This document shows positions 25,203 to 32,592 of a DNA stretch of 64,000 nucleotides, one piece after another (position 1 is the stretch's first letter; every line of letters starts with the position of its first letter). Location: contig VXTP01000043.1 of NCBI GenBank assembly GCA_009837395.1, positions 310,001 through 374,000 on the forward strand. The letters run 5' to 3'. A model generated the notes under the pieces. The model saw only the letters and a list, made by a program, of their open reading frames with translations, made no database searches and was not told where the DNA came from. Position numbers and translations under genes: made by a program. This DNA comes from Gemmatimonadota bacterium (GTDB taxonomy: Bacteria; JAAXHH01).

Positions 25203-27299
25203 ATGGAAAACAACCCGCTGCTGAACTGGGAGGATCTTCCCCCCTTCGACCGGATCGAGACCCACCATATAGAACCCGGAATCCGCACCCTGATCGAGGA
25301 CTGCGAACAGGCCGTGACCCGGCTCGAGGAGACCTCGCCGCGCACCTGGCGTGAATTGATGGATCCGCTCGAGCGGATCGAAGACGACCTCGGCCGTATC
25401 TGGGGCATCGTGTCCCACCTGCACGGGGTGAAGAACTCGCCCGAGTTGCGGGAAGTGTACGATCCCCTGCTCGCCGAAGTGGTCAAGTTCGGCAACCGGC
25501 TCGGTCAGAGCAAGCCCCTGTACCAGGCCTATTGCGACCTGCGAGACAGCGAGGAAGCGAGGGGATTCGCGCCTGCCCAGCAGCGGATCCTGGAGTCGGC
25601 CATACGCGAGGCCGAGTTGAACGGCGTGGGCCTGGATGACGCGGACCGGGAACGTTACAACGAGATCAGCCAGCGGCTGGCGGAGCTGAGCACGAAGTTC
25701 TCCAACAACGTCCTCGACGCCACCAAGGCGTTCAAGATCAAGCTCACGGAAGCCGAAGAGACCGAGGGTCTTCCCGAAACCCTGCTCGAACTGGCCGCGG
25801 ATACGGCCCGGCAGGAGGGCCACGAGGAGGCCACGGCAGCGGACGGGCCCTGGGTGCTCACGCTGGATTACCCCAGTTTCATGCCGTTCATGCAGCACAG
25901 CAAGCGCAGGGACCTGCGCGAGCGCATGTACCGCGCCTTCATTTCCAAGGCGTCGGATGGCCAGTGGGATAACAAAGACGTGGCCAGGGAGATCATCGCC
26001 CTGCGGATCGACAAGTGCCGGCTGCTCGGGTTCGGCACCTTCGCGGCGTTGAGCCTCAGCCGGAAAATGGCGCCGGACGCGGGTTCGGTGCGGCGACTGC
26101 TGGACGAATTGCGCGCGGCGGGCCGCGGCGCCGCCGAGCAAGACATGGAAGCGTTGAGAGCACTGGCCGGCCTGGATGGCCGAGCTGGCCCGGACGACGA
26201 TGACGACGAACTCAAGCACTGGGACGTCCCGTTCTGGGCGGAACGGCTTCGCGAGGCGCGCTACGACCTGAAGGACGAAGAACTGAGACCTTATTTCCCG
26301 CTGCCCCGCGTGCTGAACGGATTGTTCGAACTCACGGAGCGCCTGTTCGGCGTGCGCCTGGAGGAAGCGACCGGCGAGGCGCCGGTCTGGCACGAGGACG
26401 TCCAGTTCTTCCTGGTGTTCGACGACCGGGGCGAACCCATGGCGGCCTTCTACCTGGACCCCTACAGCCGTCCTGCGGAGAAGCAGGGCGGCGCGTGGAT
26501 GGATACGCTGGTGGGCAGAAGCGCGGTCATGGCTTCAAAGGGACAGGCCGCCCGGCTGCCCGTGGCCTACATGATCTGCAACCAGGGCAAGCCCGTCGGT
26601 GGCAAGCCCTCGCTCATGACCTTCCGCGAAGTGGAAACGCTATTCCACGAGTTCGGCCATGCGCTTCAGCACATGCTGACCACCATCGACTACGGCATGG
26701 CATCCGGCATTTCCAACGTGGAGTGGGACGCGGTGGAGATCGCCAGCCAGTTCATGGAAAACTGGTGTTACGACCGGGGGACGCTGAAGGGCCTGGCCCG
26801 TCACTACGAGACGGACGAACCCCTTCCCGACGAGATCATCGACCGGCTGCTCGGTGCCAGGACTTTCCGAGAGGGTAGCAACACCTTGAGGCAGGTCAAC
26901 TTCGGCCTGCTCGACATGGAGCTGCACGAGCATTTCGATCCGGCGGGAACGGAGACGATCCTGGACGTGCAGCGCCGGATCGACGGGGAGACGCTGATTC
27001 TGCCGTCGCTGGAGGAAGACCGGTTCTTCTGCTCATTCTCCCACATCTTCGCGGGAGGCTACGCTGCGGGGTACTACAGTTACAAGTGGTCGGAAGTACT
27101 CAGCGCGGATGCCTTCTCGGCCTTTGAGGAAGCGGGGCTTGAAAACGAAACGGAGATGCGGCGACTGGGCCGGCGCTTCCGCGAAACCATCCTGGCCCTG
27201 GGGGGCAGCCGTCATCCTATGGACGTCTTCCGGGATTTCCGAGGAAGGGAGCCGACTACGGACGCGTTGCTCCGGCAGGGCGGACTGCTCCATGAATGA
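25203..27299 (+). CDS. M3-family zinc oligopeptidase (oligopeptidase A / PrlC-like)
   Basis: A 698-residue thermolysin-like metallopeptidase that cleaves short peptides in the cytoplasm. The zinc motif HEFGH is at residues 482-486 (TLFHEFGHALQHM), with the third ligand Glu in the helix beginning GISNVEWDAVEIASQ. Start ATG 25203 gives the usual M3 opening NPLLNWEDLPPFDRIETHHI; an upstream in-frame extension to 25104 is basic, non-homologous looking sequence. Length matches E. coli OpdA (680). The stop overlaps the following oxidoreductase start by 8 bp. Well placed to degrade peptides delivered by the two peptide importers in this window. Confidence 0.94.
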   Translation: MENNPLLNWEDLPPFDRIETHHIEPGIRTLIEDCEQAVTRLEETSPRTWRELMDPLERIEDDLGRIWGIVSHLHGVKNSPELREVYDPLLAEVVKFGNRLGQSKPLYQAYCDLRDSEEARGFAPAQQRILESAIREAELNGVGLDDADRERYNEISQRLAELSTKFSNNVLDATKAFKIKLTEAEETEGLPETLLELAADTARQEGHEEATAADGPWVLTLDYPSFMPFMQHSKRRDLRERMYRAFISKASDGQWDNKDVAREIIALRIDKCRLLGFGTFAALSLSRKMAPDAGSVRRLLDELRAAGRGAAEQDMEALRALAGLDGRAGPDDDDDELKHWDVPFWAERLREARYDLKDEELRPYFPLPRVLNGLFELTERLFGVRLEEATGEAPVWHEDVQFFLVFDDRGEPMAAFYLDPYSRPAEKQGGAWMDTLVGRSAVMASKGQAARLPVAYMICNQGKPVGGKPSLMTFREVETLFHEFGHALQHMLTTIDYGMASGISNVEWDAVEIASQFMENWCYDRGTLKGLARHYETDEPLPDEIIDRLLGARTFREGSNTLRQVNFGLLDMELHEHFDPAGTETILDVQRRIDGETLILPSLEEDRFFCSFSHIFAGGYAAGYYSYKWSEVLSADAFSAFEEAGLENETEMRRLGRRFRETILALGGSRHPMDVFRDFRGREPTTDALLRQGGLLHE

Positions 27300-28368
27300 C
27301 ATCGTTCGCATCGGCATGATCGGCGCCGGGCACATCGCCCATGCCCACGTGGAGGCGTGGCGAAAAGAAGCCACGCTGACCGCGGTCGCCAGCCGCCGTA
27401 TCGAAAGCGCCCTATCCCTGGCGGAACAGTATGACATTCCTCACGTTTGCGGAGACGCGAACGAGCTTTTGGATCGTGACGACATCGACGCCGTCGGCAT
27501 CGCCATGACCCATCACCTGCACCATCCCATCGCCCTCGCGGCCCTGGCCGCCGGGAAATCCGTGTTTTGTGAAAAGCCCCTTGCGCTGGACGGGAGTCAG
27601 GCCCGGGAGATGTGCGCCGCCGCGAAGGCGGGCCCCTTGAAAACAGGCGTGCAATCGGGTATCCGTCTTTTTCCGGCGCTCCGGCTCCTAGCCCGCCTGT
27701 TGCGGGAAGGCCGGGCCGGAAAGATCCATACTTTCGATGCCCACTGGTCCTTCGACTGGGCCAGGGATCCCCGCTTTCCGCTGACCTGGCGGTTCAAGCG
27801 GACCGAGGCCGGAACCGGGGCCCTGGGTGACCTCGGGGTATACATGATCGATGCGGCCCGCTGGCTGGTCGGCGAGATACGGCAGGTAAATGCGGAGTTG
27901 GCCACCTATATTCCGCGGCGTCCGGTGCTGACGTCAGATAGGCACTTCGGCGAACTGCGTCGGCAGCATCGAGAGGGTATATTGGATATTCCCAAGGAGA
28001 CCGGACCGGTGGAAAACGATGACGTTTGTCATTTGCTGCTGCGGTTCGAAAACGGCGCCCGTGGATCGATCCGAGCCAGCAGGCTCCACCAGGAACATTC
28101 CATACGGATAGATTGCGAGCGGACCTCCTACCGCTGGCAGATGACGGGCGACCGGCGCCTCACGGAACGGTCCACGGAGGCGGAATATAAGCCCGTCGAG
28201 ATGCCGGAACCGCCTGGTGACCGCACCATCGTGACGTCATTCCTTAACAATATCCGGCAGGACGAGGACGAACCGCCCACGTTCCGGGACGGCCTGGCGG
28301 CCCAGCTCGTTATAGATGCGGCGGTCGAGTCGAACGATACGGGCCGGTGGGTCGATGTCGAATGCTGA
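27292..28368 (+). CDS. Gfo/Idh/MocA-family oxidoreductase
   Basis: A 358-residue NAD(P)-dependent dehydrogenase. The nucleotide loop is IGMIGAGHIAHAHVEAW at the N-terminus and the catalytic lysine lies in FCEKPLALDG near residue 95. The C-terminal domain contains GDLGVYMIDAARWLVGEI, the family's substrate-side motif. ATG 27292 overlaps the peptidase stop by 8 bp; the longer frame from 27109 is only a shadow of the peptidase gene. The methyltransferase start overlaps its stop by 7 bp. A sugar, inositol or related polyol is the typical substrate class. Confidence 0.92.
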   Translation: MNDIVRIGMIGAGHIAHAHVEAWRKEATLTAVASRRIESALSLAEQYDIPHVCGDANELLDRDDIDAVGIAMTHHLHHPIALAALAAGKSVFCEKPLALDGSQAREMCAAAKAGPLKTGVQSGIRLFPALRLLARLLREGRAGKIHTFDAHWSFDWARDPRFPLTWRFKRTEAGTGALGDLGVYMIDAARWLVGEIRQVNAELATYIPRRPVLTSDRHFGELRRQHREGILDIPKETGPVENDDVCHLLLRFENGARGSIRASRLHQEHSIRIDCERTSYRWQMTGDRRLTERSTEAEYKPVEMPEPPGDRTIVTSFLNNIRQDEDEPPTFRDGLAAQLVIDAAVESNDTGRWVDVEC

Positions 28369-29219
28369 TGCAGGACAGCAGGAAGGACACGGATAGCACG
28401 AAGGGGGCGGACACCAGGAAGGCGGCGGACCAGGCACGGATACGCGCGCATATGCCATCCGGTACGGAAGAGATTCTGAATGAACGAACGCTTTCTTCCT
28501 CGCATCGGCGGCTTGACGAACTGCTCCAACCCCGGATGCGTGTGCTGGACGTCGGGTGCGGAACCGGGGCGATTACGCGGGGCATTGACGAGAAAAACAA
28601 TTCTGGCGTCACCGTAGGGCTTGATATCGACATAGACCTGATCCGCCAGGCCGTCGACGCAAGCCCTTGCGGCCCCGGTTTCGTCGCAGCCGATATATTC
28701 CATATGCCGTTCTATCGCACATTCGACCTGGTCAGCGCGGCCCGGGTGATCCAGTGGCATTCCGCTCCCAGGCGGGCGATTGCATCCTGTGTAAGTGCCA
28801 TTGCACCGGGCGGCCGGTTTCTTGCGCTGGACTACAACCATGAGAAGATCGTGTGGGATCCGTGTCCACCTGCGAGTATGCAGGCGTTTTACGAAGCGTT
28901 CCTGGCATGGCGTTCCGACGCCGGCATGGACAATGCGATTGCCGACAATATCGCGCCTGCATTGGAGCGGCTGGGACTCGTTGACATCCGGGAAACCGTG
29001 CAGCATGAATACGCCGATAGCCATGACGGCGACGGTAAATCCCGGCTGGGTATCTGGTCGGCGGTTGCTGCGACCCGTGGGTTTCAATTGGTTCAGGACG
29101 GGTATTTGACCGAATCGCAGCGAGCGGCCGCTGAAGCAGACTACCTGGAGTGGATTGATTCCAACGCCGTTTCACAAACCCTCTACCTGCTGGCCGTCGA
29201 GGGCCGGGTACAGAGGTGA
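28362..29219 (+). CDS. Class I SAM-dependent methyltransferase
   Basis: A 285-residue methyltransferase. Motif I is VLDVGCGTGAITRGI (about residues 60-74), motif II is VGLDIDIDLIRQA, and post-motif ARVIQWHSAPRRAIASC with IAPGGRFLALDYN completes the Rossmann-like core. The first 30 residues are a low-complexity Lys/Asp/Thr/Ala stretch from a degenerate repeat (28372-28440). Start is uncertain: ATG 28362 overlaps the previous stop, ATG 28368 is an alternative. Three bases separate its stop from mqnB, so it may be co-transcribed with the futalosine genes, but it is not a clear MenG/UbiE homologue. Confidence 0.83.
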   Translation: MLMQDSRKDTDSTKGADTRKAADQARIRAHMPSGTEEILNERTLSSSHRRLDELLQPRMRVLDVGCGTGAITRGIDEKNNSGVTVGLDIDIDLIRQAVDASPCGPGFVAADIFHMPFYRTFDLVSAARVIQWHSAPRRAIASCVSAIAPGGRFLALDYNHEKIVWDPCPPASMQAFYEAFLAWRSDAGMDNAIADNIAPALERLGLVDIRETVQHEYADSHDGDGKSRLGIWSAVAATRGFQLVQDGYLTESQRAAAEADYLEWIDSNAVSQTLYLLAVEGRVQR

Positions 29220-29222
29220 GCC

Positions 29223-30008
29223 ATGAATCTGGACTATCTACTCATCACCGCGACGAAAATGGAACAGGAACGGGTCCAGGCACGGATGGAGATTTCCGAA
29301 ACGGACGATCCCCTGGTCCGGCCCTGGCACCTGGGCTCGTTGTGCGGGAAGCCGGTGCTCCTGATCGAGGGCGGCGTGGGCCAGGTCAATACGGCCGTGG
29401 CCCTGACTCTTGCGCTGACGCGCCATGACCCCGCCGCGATCCTCCAATTCGGCGTGGGCGGCGCGTACGTGCGGTCCGGTCTCGAAGTGGGTGACCTCGC
29501 CATTGCCACGGAGGAATACTACGGCGATACCGGCGTCCTGACCCCGGAAGGCTGGATGGACCTGGAGGGAATGGGATTTCCCATGCTTCCCGCCCGGACC
29601 GGCGCCCAGGAGCAGGCCGGGCAGGCAGGGCAGACGCCCAGAAAGCCCTTGTACAACCGGATACCGCTCGACGCCGGGCTCGCCGAACACATCCGCCGAA
29701 GCCTGGAATCCGGGCCGGAAGGCCTTTCGGCGCGCCGGCTCGTATCCGGTCCCTTCGTTACCGTCCAGCAGTGCAGCGGCGTGCAGGCGGTCGGCGACAC
29801 GCTAGCCGCCCGTTTCGGCGGGATATGCGAGAACATGGAAGGGGCGGCGGCAGCCCATGTTTCCGCGGCGAGCGACATTCCCTTCGTGGAGATACGCGGA
29901 ATCAGCAACCGGGTGGTCGACCGGGACCTTTCGCAGTGGGATCTGCCCCTAGCGATCCGGCGCTGTCAGCAAGCGGTCGAAACGATCGTAGAATGCGGGG
30001 TTTGCTGA
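29223..30008 (+). CDS. mqnB: Futalosine hydrolase MqnB
   Basis: A 261-residue nucleoside hydrolase of the phosphorylase/nucleosidase fold. It should convert futalosine to dehypoxanthine futalosine plus hypoxanthine in the futalosine route to menaquinone. Seen: opening LITATKMEQERV, GVGQVNTAVALTLAL, LQFGVGGAYVRSGLEVGDLA and the substrate-binding ENMEGAAAAHVSAASDIPF followed by EIRGISNRVVDRD, which is characteristic of MqnB rather than MTA/SAH nucleosidase. A Gln/Ala/Gly-rich insertion (residues about 129-140) interrupts a loop. GAGGTGA precedes the ATG. mqnD follows after 75 bp, supporting the call. Confidence 0.9.
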   Translation: MNLDYLLITATKMEQERVQARMEISETDDPLVRPWHLGSLCGKPVLLIEGGVGQVNTAVALTLALTRHDPAAILQFGVGGAYVRSGLEVGDLAIATEEYYGDTGVLTPEGWMDLEGMGFPMLPARTGAQEQAGQAGQTPRKPLYNRIPLDAGLAEHIRRSLESGPEGLSARRLVSGPFVTVQQCSGVQAVGDTLAARFGGICENMEGAAAAHVSAASDIPFVEIRGISNRVVDRDLSQWDLPLAIRRCQQAVETIVECGVC

Positions 30009-30083
30009 TGTGCCGCCTGGTCGCGGTGCCTCCTTTTTCTGGTAGATTAAGCGACACTGAACCCGCCACAGCCAGGTAGAGTC

Positions 30084-30911
30084 ATGACCGCCCTTTCACT
30101 CGGCTACTCGCCCTGTCCCAACGACACCTTCATCTTCTGCGCCATGATCCAGGGGCGCATTCCAAATGCGCCGAGGTGCCGGGAAGTGCTGGAAGATATC
30201 GAGACCCTGAATACCCTGGCCCGGAAGCGCAGACTGGACCTGACGAAGATCTCCTTTCACGCCCTCGGACACCTGCGGGATCACTACGTCCTCCTCCGTT
30301 CCGGCGGGGCTCTGGGCACGGGTTGCGGGCCCCTGGTGGTTGCGCGGGAACCGTTGCGGCCGGAAATGCTGAAGGGCCGGAAGATCGCCCTGCCCGGCCG
30401 GCTGACCACGGCGGCATTGCTGCTGAGGCTCTTCGATCCCGGCCTGGACCGCCTCGTCTATTTGCCCTTCGACCAGATTATGCCGGCCTGCCAGCGAGGT
30501 GACGTCGACGCCGGGGTTATCATTCACGAAAGCCGGTTCACCTTCGCCGAACACGGCCTTTCCCAGGTAATCGACCTCGGTGCGTGGTGGGAGGAAGAAA
30601 CGGGGCACCCGATTCCCCTGGGCGGTATCCTCGCGCGGCGGGATCTGGGCGGCGCCATGCACGACCGGCTCAACCGGTCGATACGATCGAGCATCGAATA
30701 CGCGTACACCCATCCGGATGACGTGAAGCCTTACATACGGCGCCATGCCCAGGAAATGGATGAATCGGTCATGCAGCAGCATATCGACCTCTACGTGAAC
30801 CAGTATTCGCTGCAGTACGGAAATGACGGAGAAGCGGCGATCCGCGACCTGTTCGCACGGGCCGAACGGGCGGGTATCCTTCCGGCGTCGCAGCGATCCC
30901 TGTTCGAATAA
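30084..30911 (+). CDS. mqnD: 1,4-dihydroxy-6-naphthoate synthase MqnD
   Basis: A 275-residue enzyme of the menaquinone futalosine pathway; it converts cyclic dehypoxanthine futalosine to 1,4-dihydroxy-6-naphthoate. It has a periplasmic-binding-protein-like fold without a signal peptide. Characteristic parts: LSLGYSPCPNDTFIFCAMIQ at the N-terminus, DLTKISFHALGHL, SGGALGTGCGPLVV with the key threonine, and VIIHESRFTF with the catalytic-site His. Directly downstream of mqnB, so the organism makes menaquinone by the futalosine route; mqnA, mqnC and mqnE must lie elsewhere. Confidence 0.93.
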   Translation: MTALSLGYSPCPNDTFIFCAMIQGRIPNAPRCREVLEDIETLNTLARKRRLDLTKISFHALGHLRDHYVLLRSGGALGTGCGPLVVAREPLRPEMLKGRKIALPGRLTTAALLLRLFDPGLDRLVYLPFDQIMPACQRGDVDAGVIIHESRFTFAEHGLSQVIDLGAWWEEETGHPIPLGGILARRDLGGAMHDRLNRSIRSSIEYAYTHPDDVKPYIRRHAQEMDESVMQQHIDLYVNQYSLQYGNDGEAAIRDLFARAERAGILPASQRSLFE

Positions 30912-30941
30912 CGGCCACCCTCAGCACGGAGAAGAATTACT

Positions 30942-31754
30942 ATGCGCATATTGATCATGACGGACATGGAAGGCGTCAGCGGCATCGTGGCCTGGGACCA
31001 GGTCACGGGAGGCAAGCCCATGTACGAGGAGGGCCGGCGGCTGTACACGGAGGAGATCAACGCCGCCGTCCGGGGCGCCCGGTCCGCTGGCGCGGAGGAA
31101 ATCGTGGTGGTGGACTGCCACGGCGCGGGCGGCGACTGGACCTTCAATTCACTGGTACCCGAGCTGCTCGATACGAACTGCGAATGGGTGGCCAAGCATC
31201 CCTGGTCGCGTTACACGGAGATGTTCGAGACGGGCTGCGACGCCGCGGTGTTCGTCGGCATGCACGCCCGTGCGAACACGCCGGACGGCGTGATGTGCCA
31301 CACGATCTCGACGACGGGCTGGCGCAGTCTGCGGTTCAATGACGACGAAGTGGGCGAAGTCGGCATCAACGCCGCCCTCTGCGGACACTACGGCTGTCCC
31401 GTGCTGCTGGTCACCGGCGACGAGGCCGTATGCCGGGAGTCCCGGGAGCTGCTGGGAGAAAACCTGCCGGTCGTGGCCGTGAAACGGGGCCTGTCCAGGT
31501 ACTCGGCCCGGCAGATTCCCCCGGTCCGAGCACGGAAGATGATCGAGGAAGGCACGCGGCAGGCGCTAGAAGACTTACCTGACATCAAACCCTATGTTCC
31601 GGCAGCTCCCACGAAGATCACCATCGAACTGGACACCGTGGACAACGCGGCACATTACAAGGGCCGTCCGGGGGTCTCGTTTCCCGACGACCTGACCGTC
31701 GTCAGCGACGGCCGGGACTGGATGGAGGCCTGGAACCAGATCTGGCACTGGTAG
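30942..31754 (+). CDS. M55-family zinc D-aminopeptidase (DppA-like)
   Basis: A 270-residue peptidase of family M55, which removes N-terminal D-amino acids from short peptides such as D-Ala-D-Ala. The metal ligands of B. subtilis DppA are recognisable: Asp8 and Glu10 in MTDMEGVSG, His60 in VVVDCHGAGG, His108 in GMHARANTP, and Glu139. His120 in VMCHTIS matches the catalytic histidine. No signal peptide. A GGAGAA ribosome site precedes ATG 30942. It lies 30 bp after mqnD. With the peptide importers in this window it suggests use of peptidoglycan-derived or D-peptides. Confidence 0.92.
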   Translation: MRILIMTDMEGVSGIVAWDQVTGGKPMYEEGRRLYTEEINAAVRGARSAGAEEIVVVDCHGAGGDWTFNSLVPELLDTNCEWVAKHPWSRYTEMFETGCDAAVFVGMHARANTPDGVMCHTISTTGWRSLRFNDDEVGEVGINAALCGHYGCPVLLVTGDEAVCRESRELLGENLPVVAVKRGLSRYSARQIPPVRARKMIEEGTRQALEDLPDIKPYVPAAPTKITIELDTVDNAAHYKGRPGVSFPDDLTVVSDGRDWMEAWNQIWHW

Positions 31755-31756
31755 GC

Positions 31757-32575
31757 CTACTGCTGTTCCATCAGGTTCCGGATGAAGCGCAGGTCCGACC
31801 GGGCCAGGTCGACGACCGTATCCACGGGTTCTCCTCCGTATTCGCTGTGCATGGTGACGGGCCCGTCGAATCTCTGGGCCTTCAGCGTGGACAGCACCGT
31901 CTTCCAGTCCCCGAAGCCCGTGCCCAGCCGCACCACGTCGACCTCCCACCTCCGCTCGCCGTCATGGACCCGCTGCACCCGCGCAAGGTCCTTGAAGGAC
32001 ATGACCGACAGGTATTCCCGGACGATGTTGAGGGCCATGTCGATCGGCTCTCCGCAGATGGACAGGTGTCCCACGTCCGCGAAAACGCCGACGTGTCGGG
32101 GGTCGAATCCCTGCACGACGTGCATGACGGCGGACGAATTCAAGCCCATGGAGTGGCCCGAATGGTTGTGTACGACGGTCTTGACGCCCGTTTTTTCCGA
32201 TAGGCGCTGAAACCCCTCCAGCTCCTTCCGCGCACGGTCCAGTTCCGCCCAGTAGTCCGACCCCGGCGACCAGTGCCAGTATCCCAGCTTGATGTGCTTG
32301 ACCCCGTTCTCCCCGCAGGCCTGGTAGTATCTCTCCGCGTAGTCCAGCGTGGCCGAAGTGAAATCTCCCGGTGCGGTCACGAGCGGGATGGTCAGACCTT
32401 CATCGGAAAGGACCCGCACGGCTTCCGGCAGGGCCCGGTCTATGTTCCCGGGATTCACCGGATATCCGTCGCGCACGCACAGGTCGGCGCCGGAAACGCC
32501 CACGCTGTTAAGTTTCTCCGCAATTTCCGCCAGCGAAAGACCCTCGAGGTGCTTAGTGAACATGATGAACTGCAT
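31757..32575 (-). CDS. Sugar-phosphate isomerase/epimerase-like TIM barrel (AP endonuclease 2 family)
   Basis: A 272-residue xylose-isomerase-like TIM barrel. Metal-site style residues appear at strand ends: GADLCVRDGYPV, GVKTVVHNHSGHSMGLNS, GVFADVGHLSICGE and TMHSEYGG near the C-terminus (Glu/Asp/His ligands typical of this fold). Members include hydroxypyruvate isomerase, inosose dehydratase and keto-sugar epimerases; the sequence does not tell which. It is the last of three minus-strand genes (NhaC-like antiporter, DUF6785-like membrane protein, this one) with gaps of 7 and 17 bp. Its stop nearly touches that of the convergent M55 peptidase. Confidence 0.87.
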   Translation of the reverse strand: MQFIMFTKHLEGLSLAEIAEKLNSVGVSGADLCVRDGYPVNPGNIDRALPEAVRVLSDEGLTIPLVTAPGDFTSATLDYAERYYQACGENGVKHIKLGYWHWSPGSDYWAELDRARKELEGFQRLSEKTGVKTVVHNHSGHSMGLNSSAVMHVVQGFDPRHVGVFADVGHLSICGEPIDMALNIVREYLSVMSFKDLARVQRVHDGERRWEVDVVRLGTGFGDWKTVLSTLKAQRFDGPVTMHSEYGGEPVDTVVDLARSDLRFIRNLMEQQ

Positions 32576-32592
32576 GCGTCAAATCCCCTTTC

